The notes: generated by a model not told the origin, from the letters alone. 64,000 nt of DNA from Allomuricauda sp. CAU 1633 (GCF_017313225.1 NZ_JAFLNE010000001.1:496001-560000); one strand, 5' to 3'. Shown: positions 35,720 to 44,810, numbered from the stretch's first letter. Numbers and translations are program-made.

Positions 35720-37162
35720 ATGCCAACTAGAAAGAAGACTAAAATTGTAGCAACGTTGGGCCCTGCCACCAGTAAAAAGGAAGTGCTCAGAGATATGATT
35801 GAGGCGGGAGTGGATGTTTTTCGAATAAACTTTTCGCATGCCTCTTATGATGATGTTACAGAGCGTATCAACATGATACGGGAGTTAAATGAGGAATTGG
35901 AGGTAAATACATCAATACTTGCAGATTTGCAGGGCCCCAAGCTTAGAGTGGGTGTTATGGGTGGCGAGGCCGTTGTGGCCCCTGGGGATGAAATCACCTT
36001 TGCCACCGGGGAACCTTTTGAGGGTACTGCGCAAAGGGTGTACATGAACTACAAGAATTTCCCCATTGATGTTAAACCGGGAGAGCGTATTTTGTTGGAT
36101 GATGGAAAGCTCATTTTTGAGGTAAAATCCACAAATGGAAAAGATGAAGTAACGGCAACCGTAATCCAAGGGGGGCCCTTGAAATCCAAAAAAGGGGTGA
36201 ATCTACCCAATACAGATATTTCTTTGCCTGCATTGACCAAGAAGGACATAAAGGATGCTATTTATGCCATTGAGCATAAGGTAGACTGGATTGCACTTTC
36301 CTTTGTACGTCATAGCCAGGATTTGATCGATCTTCAGGAATTGATCAACAAGCATACCGACCACAAGATTCCTATCGTGGCCAAGATAGAAAAGCCTGAA
36401 GCCGTAGATAATATTGATAAAATTGTGGCCTATTGTGATGGATTAATGGTAGCCCGCGGGGATTTGGGGGTTGAAGTGCCCGCACACGAAGTGCCCTTGA
36501 TTCAGAAAAAATTGGTGCTCCGCGCCAAAAAAGCCAGGATTCCCGTAATCATCGCCACGCAGATGATGGAAACCATGATTACCAGCCTTACACCAACCCG
36601 TGCCGAGGTGAACGACGTCGCCAACTCCGTGATGGACGGTGCCGATGCGGTGATGCTTTCCGGGGAAACCTCCGTTGGTAATTACCCCGTTCAGGTTATC
36701 GAAAAAATGACAAGCATTCTATCCAGTGTGGAGGGTTCCAGTTTGATTAAGGTTCCACAAAATCCTCCGCATATAAGGACTAAAAGATACATTACCAAAT
36801 CTATTTGTTACCATGCCGCGTCCATGGCGAATGATATTCAAGCAAAGGCCATTTCTACATTGACGAACAGTGGTTATACGGCCTTTCAGATATCTGCATG
36901 GAGGCCCAGCGCCCACATTTTGGTGTTTACCTCCAACAAAAGAATCTTGACGCAATTGAATTTACTTTGGGGAGTCAAGGCCTTTTACTATGACAAATTT
37001 GTGTCCACAGACCAGACCATAGAAGATGTGAACCAGATTGCCTGCAAGAAAGGTTACTTGGGGGTTGGCGATATGCTCATCAGCCTTGCGGCAATGCCCA
37101 TAAAGGATAAAGGAATGGTAAACACCCTACGGGTGACCGAGATAGAATCCTGTAATTTTTAA
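35720..37162 (+). CDS. pyk: Pyruvate kinase
   Basis: Makes ATP and pyruvate from phosphoenolpyruvate; 480 residues. KTKIVATLGPATSKKEVL at the N-terminus, FRINFSHASY, KGVNLPNTDISLPALTKKD, the active-site signature IPIVAKIEKPEAVDN and MVARGDLGVEVP, and IATQMMETMI are present. The C-terminal regulatory domain is complete. Its 3' end overlaps the convergent PAS gene by 4 nt. Confidence 0.97.
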   Translation: MPTRKKTKIVATLGPATSKKEVLRDMIEAGVDVFRINFSHASYDDVTERINMIRELNEELEVNTSILADLQGPKLRVGVMGGEAVVAPGDEITFATGEPFEGTAQRVYMNYKNFPIDVKPGERILLDDGKLIFEVKSTNGKDEVTATVIQGGPLKSKKGVNLPNTDISLPALTKKDIKDAIYAIEHKVDWIALSFVRHSQDLIDLQELINKHTDHKIPIVAKIEKPEAVDNIDKIVAYCDGLMVARGDLGVEVPAHEVPLIQKKLVLRAKKARIPVIIATQMMETMITSLTPTRAEVNDVANSVMDGADAVMLSGETSVGNYPVQVIEKMTSILSSVEGSSLIKVPQNPPHIRTKRYITKSICYHAASMANDIQAKAISTLTNSGYTAFQISAWRPSAHILVFTSNKRILTQLNLLWGVKAFYYDKFVSTDQTIEDVNQIACKKGYLGVGDMLISLAAMPIKDKGMVNTLRVTEIESCNF

Positions 37163-37677
37163 GCAACTTCTTTTTCAAAGGCGATAAAGTTGACCAACTT
37201 TCCGTCTTTATCCCAAATAGGGGCCCCTTTGATTTTACATTGATATGGGGCTCCATTTTTTTTGTAGTTCACCAACACAACTTCAAAAGGTGTTCTACTT
37301 TTGATGGCTTTTGAAATAACTTGGGTGGTTTTTGGACAGGTGTCCTTTCCTTGGAAAATTTTGGGCTTTTCACCAATGATTTCCTCTGGTTTATACCCAT
37401 TCATGAAGTACATGTTCTGAGTGGCGTACACAATATTTATATCTGCATCGGTTACTACCACCGTATGATTTTTATCCATGATTTCTTGATGGAACGGGAA
37501 AATCACTTTCCATTTTCCTTGCTTGGAAAGAGAACTTAAATTTGTAATGTCCTGCATGTTTCGAGAGATGCTGTCAAAAAAAGAAGCGTAAAAATCCAAG
37601 GAAGCAATAGGTGAACCTCCCAATTTCATTTCGCCATAAAATTGAGTTATGGCTTCTTCATAAAAAGGTGCTTTCAT
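37159..37677 (-). CDS. PAS domain protein, LOV-like but without the photoactive cysteine
   Basis: A 172-residue protein with a short helical N-terminal part and one PAS domain (about 60-170). TDADINIVYATQNMYFMNGY and IIGEKPKIFQG followed by VLVNYKKNGAPYQCKIKGAP and FIAFEKEV line up with LOV domains. The G-R-N-C-R-F-L-Q-G segment of LOV proteins appears here as G-E-K-P-K-I-F-Q-G, with Pro for the flavin-binding Cys. No output domain, so probably a sensory partner protein. The start MKAPFYEEA is preferred over a longer frame. Confidence 0.8.
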   Translation of the reverse strand: MKAPFYEEAITQFYGEMKLGGSPIASLDFYASFFDSISRNMQDITNLSSLSKQGKWKVIFPFHQEIMDKNHTVVVTDADINIVYATQNMYFMNGYKPEEIIGEKPKIFQGKDTCPKTTQVISKAIKSRTPFEVVLVNYKKNGAPYQCKIKGAPIWDKDGKLVNFIAFEKEVA

Positions 37678-37818
37678 ACCCAATACTATAAAATTGGTAA
37701 AATGTGTACAAGAGATTAACACTCTTGTTTAATATTTTATTTGATAACGAACAGCTTACACCCTGTAAGTATGAACAAAAAGGGAGGACTAAAGCACCAG
37801 TAACGGAACAATCGACCC

Positions 37819-38667
37819 ATGAAATACGAATACAAAGATTCCAGATTAGGGGCCATTTTGGGCTTTACCGAAGACATCAAAAAAGACCAAGAACGATTTT
37901 CCATTACAGCAAAAACCATTAAATTTTTGTGGAACCGGAATGATTGCCCCCTTACCATTCAGATTGATGGGATGGAACTGGAGTTGGCTCCCAATCAGAT
38001 GGTAACCGTTACATTTTTACAACACGTTTCCTATTCAGAAACACACCTACCTCTTTCCGCTATTCTTTTTAATAGAGAATTTTACTGTGTATTCGATCAT
38101 GATAGTGAGGTTTCTTGTAATGGTATTTTGTTTTTTGGCACCCAGGATATTCCCATTATCAGTATTCCAGAAGACCAGCTGAACAAGTTCAATCTATTGC
38201 ACGATATGTTCATTGAGGAGTTTTCTACCCCAGATAACATTCAAGGTGATATGCTGCAGATGCTCCTTAAAAGAATGATCATAATGAGCACGCGTTTGGC
38301 CAAGGAACAGCTCATTGTAAAAACATTGGGAAATGATCAAATAGACACCATCCGCAGATTCAATTTTTTGGTAGACCTCCATTACAAGACCAAGCGAAGG
38401 GTGAGTGATTATGCCGAAATGTTGTACAAATCACCCAAGACGCTTTCCAACCTCTTTTCCATATACAACCAAAAATCGCCACAGCAGATTATCCTGGAGC
38501 GCATAGCCCTGGAAGCGAAGCGACTTATCAATTACACTGACAAACAAAATCAGGAAATAGCGTACGATTTGGGGTTCAATGACCCGGCACATTTTAGTCG
38601 ATTCTTCAAAAAAATGACCCAAATGACCCCATCGGAGTACCGAGAAAACCTACTTGTCTTGGCCTAA
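37819..38667 (+). CDS. AraC family transcriptional regulator
   Basis: 282 residues: an N-terminal cupin-like sensor part (about 20-150) and the C-terminal double HTH (VSDYAEMLYKSPKTLSNLF ... QEIAYDLGFNDPAHFSRFFKKMTQMTPSEYRE). The second HTH signature is complete. It is followed on the same strand by a 52-codon ORF and an AhpD-like gene, which are likely targets. Confidence 0.92.
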   Translation: MKYEYKDSRLGAILGFTEDIKKDQERFSITAKTIKFLWNRNDCPLTIQIDGMELELAPNQMVTVTFLQHVSYSETHLPLSAILFNREFYCVFDHDSEVSCNGILFFGTQDIPIISIPEDQLNKFNLLHDMFIEEFSTPDNIQGDMLQMLLKRMIIMSTRLAKEQLIVKTLGNDQIDTIRRFNFLVDLHYKTKRRVSDYAEMLYKSPKTLSNLFSIYNQKSPQQIILERIALEAKRLINYTDKQNQEIAYDLGFNDPAHFSRFFKKMTQMTPSEYRENLLVLA

Positions 38668-38759
38668 GGGAAAATTCGTCAAGCCAACGGGAAATCCCTC
38701 CTAACACCTGCCTTCTTTTCCACAGCATCTTTGCCCTGTAATTTAAAAACAGACAAAAG

Positions 38760-38918
38760 ATGAAACCTTCGGAAAAATCCATTTTCAATCTCATAGAGAT
38801 TTTTAGAACGCCACAAAAAGTTGAGGCGCAACCTATAAAAGCGTCAGAGCATTGTGAACAAAAATACCATCACGATTTCTACTGTGATGCAGAGAAACCC
38901 TTTGTACAGACTTTTTAA
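38760..38918 (+). CDS. Putative 52-residue His/Cys-containing small protein
   Basis: ATG at 38760-38762, TAA at 38916-38918. It begins MKPSEKSIFNLIEIFRTPQK and ends with a segment HCEQKYHHDFYCD followed by AEKPFVQTF. Two Cys and three His within 13 residues could bind a metal, or the cysteines could be redox-active. AAAACAGACAAAAG precedes the start, a normal flavobacterial leader. It lies between an AraC regulator and an AhpD-like gene in the same direction. No homolog is recognised. Confidence 0.5.
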   Translation: MKPSEKSIFNLIEIFRTPQKVEAQPIKASEHCEQKYHHDFYCDAEKPFVQTF

Positions 38919-38950
38919 TCCATATATAATTCATTTTAAAATTTAAAATC

Positions 38951-39499
38951 ATGAGCACAATTAATGTTCTTAAAAGAGAAGAAGTAAGTCCAGCCAATCA
39001 GGCTATTTTTGACAATTTGGAAAAAGCCGTAGGCTTTGTTCCCAACCTTTATGCCACCTATGCCCACTCAGAAAACGCTTTGGGTAATTATTTAACTTTT
39101 GCCAATGCCAAGACCTCATTAAAGGCCAAAGAAAAAGAGGTGGTAAACTTAGCAGTGAGCCAAGCCAACAACTGTTTGTATTGTTTGTCTGCGCATACCG
39201 CCATTGGTAAAATGAACGGTTTTACAGACGAGCAGATTTTGGAATTGAGAGCTGGGAAAGCCTCCTTTGACCAGAAGTTGGATGCTTTGGCACGTTTGGC
39301 CAAAAACATTACCGAAAACAGAGGCGCAACAGACGCCCAAGTGTTGAACAACTTCTTTGCAGCCGGATGGACCAAGGAAAATTTAATTGATACCATTGTA
39401 TTGGTGGGAGATAAAACCATTTCCAACTATATCAATAATACTACAGAGATTCCCATCGATTTTCCTGTGGCACAGCCTTTGGAAGCGGTGGAAGCTTAA
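38951..39499 (+). CDS. Carboxymuconolactone decarboxylase / AhpD-like family protein
   Basis: 182 residues. The redox motif is C-L-Y-C-L-S-A-H (CxxCxxxH) in QANNCLYCLSAHTAIGKMNG; PNLYATYAHSENAL and ITENRGATDAQVLNNFFAAGW are family-typical. Likely a peroxidase-related thiol protein. It is 32 nt after the small His/Cys ORF and ends before a shared bidirectional terminator. This is the second AhpD-like protein in the window (the other is encoded at 7816-8418). Confidence 0.88.
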   Translation: MSTINVLKREEVSPANQAIFDNLEKAVGFVPNLYATYAHSENALGNYLTFANAKTSLKAKEKEVVNLAVSQANNCLYCLSAHTAIGKMNGFTDEQILELRAGKASFDQKLDALARLAKNITENRGATDAQVLNNFFAAGWTKENLIDTIVLVGDKTISNYINNTTEIPIDFPVAQPLEAVEA

Positions 39500-39518
39500 T
39501 TTAAATAGGATTAGAACT

Positions 39519-39552
39519 AAAAAGTCCTTTCAATTTTGGAAGGACTTTTTTT
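39519..39552. terminator. Bidirectional terminator
   Basis: AAAAAGTCCTT ... AAGGACTTTTT with T-runs on both strands, between the convergent AhpD-like and TetR genes. It overlaps the last codon of the TetR gene. Confidence 0.85.
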
Positions 39553-40129
39553 ATGCCAGTTCAGCATCTACAAAAAGAGAAGAAGCTATGTTTTTGGCGG
39601 TATAGATGGGCCAATCGTTTTTAAAAAGATGACTTTCTGTAATGGCACTTTCGTATAACAAGTAAAGTCCACCGGAAATTTTCTCTGTTTCCGCCCTGGA
39701 AATATTGGGAATGTTTTCCCCTACAACTTCTCCCAAATACAAAAGCAGGTCTTTTTTCTGTTTTTGGATGACTCCAAGTATCTTTTTCTGTTTCGGGGAA
39801 ATCTCACCCAAGGTTTTCTGTGCCCAGCAGCCTTGAAAATTTTCTTCGCGATACATATCCTGTAACAACTCAAACAAAGCCAATAGTTGGTTTTTACCGG
39901 ATTTTCGGCGGCTTACATAGCCTTTTAGAGACTCCATAAAAGCGTCATGGCGTTGTTCCAGATAGGCAACACAAATATCTTCCTTGGATTTAAAATGGCT
40001 GTAGAGCGTGGCCTTGGCAATATCACACTTTTCGATAATCTCATTGATGCCCGTGGAATTATAACCCTGCATATAAAAAAGATTGCCGGCAGTGGTTATG
40101 ATATGTAGGTGCAATTCAGGACGTTGCAT
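39551..40129 (-). CDS. TetR/AcrR family transcriptional regulator
   Basis: 192 residues from the ATG at 40127-40129 (MQRPELHLHI). N-terminal HTH: AGNLFYMQGYNSTGINEIIEKCDIAKATLYSHFKSKEDI, complete. The C-terminal ligand domain is unspecific. A longer start is possible but its residues are unlike the family. Divergent from M16; target unknown. Confidence 0.9.
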   Translation of the reverse strand: MQRPELHLHIITTAGNLFYMQGYNSTGINEIIEKCDIAKATLYSHFKSKEDICVAYLEQRHDAFMESLKGYVSRRKSGKNQLLALFELLQDMYREENFQGCWAQKTLGEISPKQKKILGVIQKQKKDLLLYLGEVVGENIPNISRAETEKISGGLYLLYESAITESHLFKNDWPIYTAKNIASSLFVDAELA

Positions 40130-40198
40130 AGTATAAATATGGCATAAAATTATAGGGGCTGCACACACAAAGTAAGCAAGAAAATAGTTTATGGCAAT

Positions 40199-40234
40199 TC
40201 AAAAATCAAATTTTAGTTGAATGAACATCGATTC
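40199..40234 (-). pseudogene. Remnant of the dinB 3' end (clamp-binding tail)
   Basis: On the minus strand the frame reads ESMFIQLKFDF and stop. The intact dinB gene (43209-44309) ends ESVSVQLKFDF and stop. The 21 nt at 40201-40221 are identical to 43211-43231, in the same orientation. The rest of the polymerase is absent. It lies in the 205-nt gap between the TetR gene and the M16 gene. Confidence 0.7.
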
Positions 40235-40311
40235 GATGAGGAAACCATTTAATATAATTACTAACGGTGTGTGTCTTTCATATAACCCATAACTGTTTAA
40301 AAGCGTGCAGA

Positions 40312-40341
40312 TTGTAAACAATTTCCTATATTGTATACTTC
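40312..40341 (+). promoter_or_regulatory. Putative promoter of the M16 peptidase gene
   Basis: TTG (40312-40314), 19-nt spacer, TATACTTC (40334-40341); near consensus, with CTTC for TTTG. 32 nt before the ATG at 40374. Confidence 0.5.
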
Positions 40342-40373
40342 AATTTATCAATCAATTAATTAAAACAGTCAAA

Positions 40374-43154
40374 ATGAAAAAATTAGTAATAGCCTTATTA
40401 ATAGGGCTTTTTTGTGCACCCATAAACTATGGGCAGGGTTTCCAGTTTAAAGCGGATGATATTGACATCCCTTACAAAAAATTCACACTAAAGAACGGAC
40501 TAACACTTTTGGTACATGAAGACCATAAGGCACCCATTGTTGCGGTGAACGTTTGGTACCATGTGGGATCTAAGAATGAAAAACCCGGGAAAAGTGGGTT
40601 TGCCCATCTTTTTGAGCATTTGATGTTCAATGGAAGTGAAAACTATAATACCGATTATTTTCAAGCTTTGGAAAGTATTGGAGGTACAGACCTTAATGGC
40701 ACAACCAACACAGATAGGACCAATTACTTTCAAAATGTTCCGGTTTCAGCCTTGGATCAAGTTTTGTTTTTGGAATCCGACCGTATGGGGCATTTACTCG
40801 GCGCTATTGACCAAGAACGATTGGACGAGCAAAGAGGGGTTGTACAAAATGAAAAAAGACAAGGGGAAAACCAGCCTTATGGAATGCAGTGGGATTATTT
40901 AACCAAGGCCATGTATCCAAAGGGACATCCATATTCATGGACTGTGATTGGGGAAATGGAAGATTTGAACGCGGCTTCTTTGGAAGACGTTCAAGAGTGG
41001 TTTAAATCGTACTACGGAGCGGCAAATGCAGTTGTTGCCATTGCTGGTGATATTGATGCGGAAGAAGTCCATCAAAAAGTAATCAAGTATTTTGGGGACA
41101 TTCCTTCAGGGCCAACTGTAGAACGACAGGAAGTTAACATTCCCAATAAGATTAATGATTCTTATCAGGTATACGAGGACCGCGTTCCAGAGACAAGGGT
41201 ACTTTTTGCATGGAACACCCCTCAAGGTGGCTCTAGGGAAGACCTTCATTTTGATTTGATTTCAGCCATTCTGAGCAGTGGAAAAAATTCAAGGTTGTTT
41301 AAGAAATTCGTCTATGAAGACCAGTCAGCAAGTGCAGCTGTTTCTTTCCAAGCCACCAGCGAAATAGCTAGCCGGTTTGTAACCTGGTTAAATGTAAAGC
41401 CAGGAAACGATGCCGAAAAACTGGAAAAGGAGCTTTGGGAAGAAATCGATAAGTTCATCAAAGAAGGCCCTACCGAAGAGGAACTCAAAAGGGTAAAAGC
41501 AAGCTATTTTGCCAATTTTATAATGGGTCTTGAACGGATAGGCGGCTTTGGGGGAGTTTCAGATATCCTAGCGTCTAATCAAACGTATCATGGGGATGCT
41601 TCGTACTACAAAACAAGATTAAAATATGTTGAAGAAGCCACGGTAGCGGATTTACAGAAAACGGCTGCTAAATGGCTTTCAAAAGGCAAGCACGTTTTGG
41701 TGTGTAAACCATTTCCAGAATATAGTGTTGAGGAATCTACTGTGGACAGAAGTAAACTGCCAGAACTTGGACCCCAAAAAAGCTCAAAATTTCCAGAATT
41801 GCAACGGACCCAATTGTCCAATGGGCTCAATGTGGTTTTGGCCCAGCGTAAAGGGGTGCCTACCATTGTGATCAATTTGGTTACTGATGCGGGTTACAAA
41901 ACCGATTATTTATCCAGTCCCGGTACTGCTCGGTTGGCCATGAACTTGATGGATGAGGGAACCAAGGACAAAACTTCACTGGAAATAAACGAGCAACTGC
42001 AGTTATTGGGAGCATCGTTGAGTACTTTTTCGAACCAAGACCAATCCAATGTATATATGTCCACCCTAAAACCAAGCTTGGATGCCAGTTTGGACCTCTT
42101 TTTGGATGTAGTGCTCAATCCAGTATTTCCAGAAAAGGAATTTGAACGCTTACAGAATGAACAGATCAATGATATTAAGCAAGAAAAGGCCCAGCCAATT
42201 ACTATGGCTTTACGGGTAATGAACAAATACCTTTATGGGGAAGGACACCCATACAGTTCCCCATATACGGGAACAGGGTATGAAGACTCCGTTTCAAATT
42301 TGACAAGGGATGATATGCTTGCGTTTTATAACAACTGGTTCAAGCCCAACAATTCCACGATTATTGTTACAGGCGATGTTGAGATGGATGAAATAAAGGC
42401 TAAACTGGAAAAGACATTAGGCAAATGGAAGCGAGGAGATGTACCACAAATTACTTTCAACAAGCCAAGCACCAATTCCAAGAACACCCTTTACCTAATG
42501 AACAGGCCTGAATCGCAACAATCGGTTATCATAGCAGGTCATTTGACCGAAAAATACGGTGATGTTTCCGAAATAGCCTTAGAGCAAATGGTAAGTATTC
42601 TTGGAGGTGATTTCACATCCCGAATCAACATGAATTTAAGGGAAGATAAACACTGGTCTTATGGCGCAGGAGGTTTTGTTATTGGTTCCAAAGAGGAGCG
42701 CCCATTTATTGTGTATGCTCCGGTACAAACTGATAAAACGGCGGAATCTGTAACGGAAATACGAAAAGAAATATCAGAGTTTACCTCCACCAGACCTGCA
42801 ACTGCCCAGGAACTTGAAAAAGTAAAGACCAATCAGGTATTGAGACTGCCTGGTCAGTGGGAAACCAATAGTTCTGTAAATGGTTCGGTCAGGAACCTTG
42901 TCAGATATGATTTGCCCGATGATTATTACCAAAAGTATGATCAAAATGTAAGGGGACTTTCGTTGGACGACATTAAAACTGTGAGCAACCAAGTAGTAAA
43001 ACCAGAAGAGGTTAACTGGTTTATGGTGGGTGATCGAGCAGAGATCATTACAAAATTGGATGAACTCGGCTTTGATGATATTATAGAAATTGATGCCGAT
43101 GGTAATCCCATTAAACCTGCGATGGACCAAATTGAATCGGACATGAGAAATTAG
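40374..43154 (+). CDS. M16 family zinc metallopeptidase, secreted two-domain form
   Basis: 926 residues from the ATG at 40374, directly at a signal peptide (MKKLVIALLIGLFCAPINYG). The inverted zinc motif HLFEH is at 78-82, with the third ligand expected in the downstream ERLDEQRGVVQNEKR glutamates. Two M16 halves are fused: the second (about 480-900) has no HxxEH and is structural, as usual for the family. Probably periplasmic peptide degradation. A longer frame upstream has no signal logic. Ends with a strong terminator; the gene and its control regions lie between two copies of the dinB 3' end. Confidence 0.93.
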   Translation: MKKLVIALLIGLFCAPINYGQGFQFKADDIDIPYKKFTLKNGLTLLVHEDHKAPIVAVNVWYHVGSKNEKPGKSGFAHLFEHLMFNGSENYNTDYFQALESIGGTDLNGTTNTDRTNYFQNVPVSALDQVLFLESDRMGHLLGAIDQERLDEQRGVVQNEKRQGENQPYGMQWDYLTKAMYPKGHPYSWTVIGEMEDLNAASLEDVQEWFKSYYGAANAVVAIAGDIDAEEVHQKVIKYFGDIPSGPTVERQEVNIPNKINDSYQVYEDRVPETRVLFAWNTPQGGSREDLHFDLISAILSSGKNSRLFKKFVYEDQSASAAVSFQATSEIASRFVTWLNVKPGNDAEKLEKELWEEIDKFIKEGPTEEELKRVKASYFANFIMGLERIGGFGGVSDILASNQTYHGDASYYKTRLKYVEEATVADLQKTAAKWLSKGKHVLVCKPFPEYSVEESTVDRSKLPELGPQKSSKFPELQRTQLSNGLNVVLAQRKGVPTIVINLVTDAGYKTDYLSSPGTARLAMNLMDEGTKDKTSLEINEQLQLLGASLSTFSNQDQSNVYMSTLKPSLDASLDLFLDVVLNPVFPEKEFERLQNEQINDIKQEKAQPITMALRVMNKYLYGEGHPYSSPYTGTGYEDSVSNLTRDDMLAFYNNWFKPNNSTIIVTGDVEMDEIKAKLEKTLGKWKRGDVPQITFNKPSTNSKNTLYLMNRPESQQSVIIAGHLTEKYGDVSEIALEQMVSILGGDFTSRINMNLREDKHWSYGAGGFVIGSKEERPFIVYAPVQTDKTAESVTEIRKEISEFTSTRPATAQELEKVKTNQVLRLPGQWETNSSVNGSVRNLVRYDLPDDYYQKYDQNVRGLSLDDIKTVSNQVVKPEEVNWFMVGDRAEIITKLDELGFDDIIEIDADGNPIKPAMDQIESDMRN

Positions 43155-43160
43155 AAAAGG

Positions 43161-43184
43161 AACCTCCCAACCGGGAGGTTTTTT
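43161..43184 (+). terminator. Intrinsic terminator of the M16 gene
   Basis: AACCTCCC - AACC - GGGAGGTT then TTTTG; perfect 8-bp stem 7 nt after the stop codon. Confidence 0.85.
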
Positions 43185-43208
43185 GTTTCTAAGGTGGACA
43201 CAGATTCC

Positions 43209-44309
43209 TTAAAAATCAAATTTTAGTTGAACGGATACTGATTCTTTCTCAGGTTCTTCCTTCTTTTTTTCGGTATTGAGGTTGGCCAAAGAGATTCCTA
43301 ACAAGCGAACGGAGTTCTGCAATTCTGATTGATACAGCAATTCTTTTGCCGTTTCCAAGATGAGTGCTTTGTTCGCGATATAGTAGGGCAATGTTTTGCT
43401 TCGGGTCTGGAGCGTGAAATCGCTGTACTTTATTTTCAGGGTGATGGTTTTCCCAGCAATCTTGGATTTTTGAAGTCTTCGTTCCAATTCGTTGGCAATG
43501 TTCTCCAGCTTTTCCAACATAAAGATTTCACTGCTCAAATTTTCAAAAAAAGTGCGCTCCGCCCCAACCGATTTTGGAATACGATGGGGTTTTACCGCAC
43601 TATGGTGGATACCCCGGACCACATGGTAATAGTATTTGCCACTTTTTCCGAAGTTTTCATCCAAAAACTCAATGGATTTTTGCTTCAGGTCTTTCCCGGT
43701 AAAAATGCCCAAGCGGTACATCTTTTCAGCGGTTACTTTACCCACACCATAGAATTTCCGAATATCCAAATCTTCCAGAAATTGAATGACCTCTTCCGGA
43801 TTTACCGTTTTCTGACCATTGGGCTTGTTGTAATCGCTGGCCACCTTAGCGATAAACTTATTGATGGATATTCCTGCAGAGGCGGTCAACCCTGTTTTTT
43901 CCAAAATTTTTTGCCGGATTTCCTTAGCGATCAATGTGGCTGATGGATTCCCTTTTTTGTTTTCCGTTACATCCAAATAGGCCTCGTCCAACGAGAGTGG
44001 CTCTACCAAATCGGTATACTCAAAAAAGATACTTCGTATTTGATAGGACACCTCCTTGTAACGGTCAAATCGGGGTTTTACAAAAATTAAATCAGGGCAA
44101 TTACGTTGGGCAATATAACCGGCCATGGCACTTTTCACCCCATACTTTCGAGCTTCGTAGCTGGCCGCGGAAACCACTCCGCGTTTGGAGCCACCGCCCA
44201 CTGCAATAGGCTTTCCCTTCAGCTCTGGGTTATCGTGCTGTTCCACGGAGGCATAAAAAGCGTCCATGTCTACATGAATGATTTTTCTTAAGGGAAAATC
44301 CAAGTCCAT
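43209..44309 (-). CDS. dinB: DNA polymerase IV (Y family)
   Basis: Translesion polymerase; 366 residues from the ATG at 44307-44309. IIHVDMDAFYASVEQ and PLSLDEAYLDVTENK hold the catalytic acids; SAGISINKFIAKVASDYNKP is the thumb HhH region and the little-finger domain follows. The C-terminus VQLKFDF is a beta-clamp binding motif. The start MDLDFPLRKIIHVDMD is preferred; the 38 extra upstream codons would overlap the divergent CYTH gene. Its last 36 nt are partly repeated at 40199-40234. Confidence 0.96.
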   Translation of the reverse strand: MDLDFPLRKIIHVDMDAFYASVEQHDNPELKGKPIAVGGGSKRGVVSAASYEARKYGVKSAMAGYIAQRNCPDLIFVKPRFDRYKEVSYQIRSIFFEYTDLVEPLSLDEAYLDVTENKKGNPSATLIAKEIRQKILEKTGLTASAGISINKFIAKVASDYNKPNGQKTVNPEEVIQFLEDLDIRKFYGVGKVTAEKMYRLGIFTGKDLKQKSIEFLDENFGKSGKYYYHVVRGIHHSAVKPHRIPKSVGAERTFFENLSSEIFMLEKLENIANELERRLQKSKIAGKTITLKIKYSDFTLQTRSKTLPYYIANKALILETAKELLYQSELQNSVRLLGISLANLNTEKKKEEPEKESVSVQLKFDF

Positions 44310-44336
44310 ACTCAAATTTAGGGTATATTTAGTTTG

Positions 44337-44810
44337 ATGGAACACTTGGAAATAGAACGAAAGTTTTTGGTGGTCTCGGACGCATATAAAAAGGAAGCCA
44401 CATCGCAGGTACGCATAGCACAAGGTTTTTTGAACACGGATCCTGAACGGACGGTACGGGTTCGAATCAAGGGAAACCAGGGATTTTTGACCGTGAAGGG
44501 TCCCAGCAATTCATCTGGAACCACTCGGTTTGAATGGGAAACTGAAATCAGCGTTACCGAAGCTACCAATCTAATTGACCTTTGTGAAGATGTTATTTTG
44601 GAAAAAGTGCGGTTTGAAGTTCCTTTGGGAAACCACTTTTTTGAGGTGGATGAGTTTTTGGGAGAAAATAAAGGTTTGGTCATTGCTGAAGTGGAACTCA
44701 AGCATGAAGATGAGGCTTTTGAAAAACCCAAATGGCTGGGGGATGAGGTAACAGGACAGCCTAAATATTACAATTCCCAACTGAGTAAAAACCCATTTTT
44801 GCAATGGTAG
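44337..44810 (+). CDS. CYTH domain protein (triphosphate tunnel metalloenzyme family)
   Basis: 157 residues beginning MEHLEIERKFLV, the E-x-E-x-K signature. Basic and acidic strand residues follow (ERTVRVRIKGNQGFLTVKG, FEWETEIS, EVDEFLGENKGLVIAEVEL), giving a full eight-strand tunnel. Members hydrolyse inorganic triphosphate or, less often, make cAMP. The TTG one codon upstream is ignored in favour of the ATG. Its 3' end overlaps the next gene by 7 nt. Confidence 0.9.
   Translation: MEHLEIERKFLVVSDAYKKEATSQVRIAQGFLNTDPERTVRVRIKGNQGFLTVKGPSNSSGTTRFEWETEISVTEATNLIDLCEDVILEKVRFEVPLGNHFFEVDEFLGENKGLVIAEVELKHEDEAFEKPKWLGDEVTGQPKYYNSQLSKNPFLQW

Noticed and set aside
40100-40165. TetR operator GCATAGTATAAATATGGC near the TetR start
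   Set aside because: Only 5 bp of loose symmetry; too weak to support without a second site.
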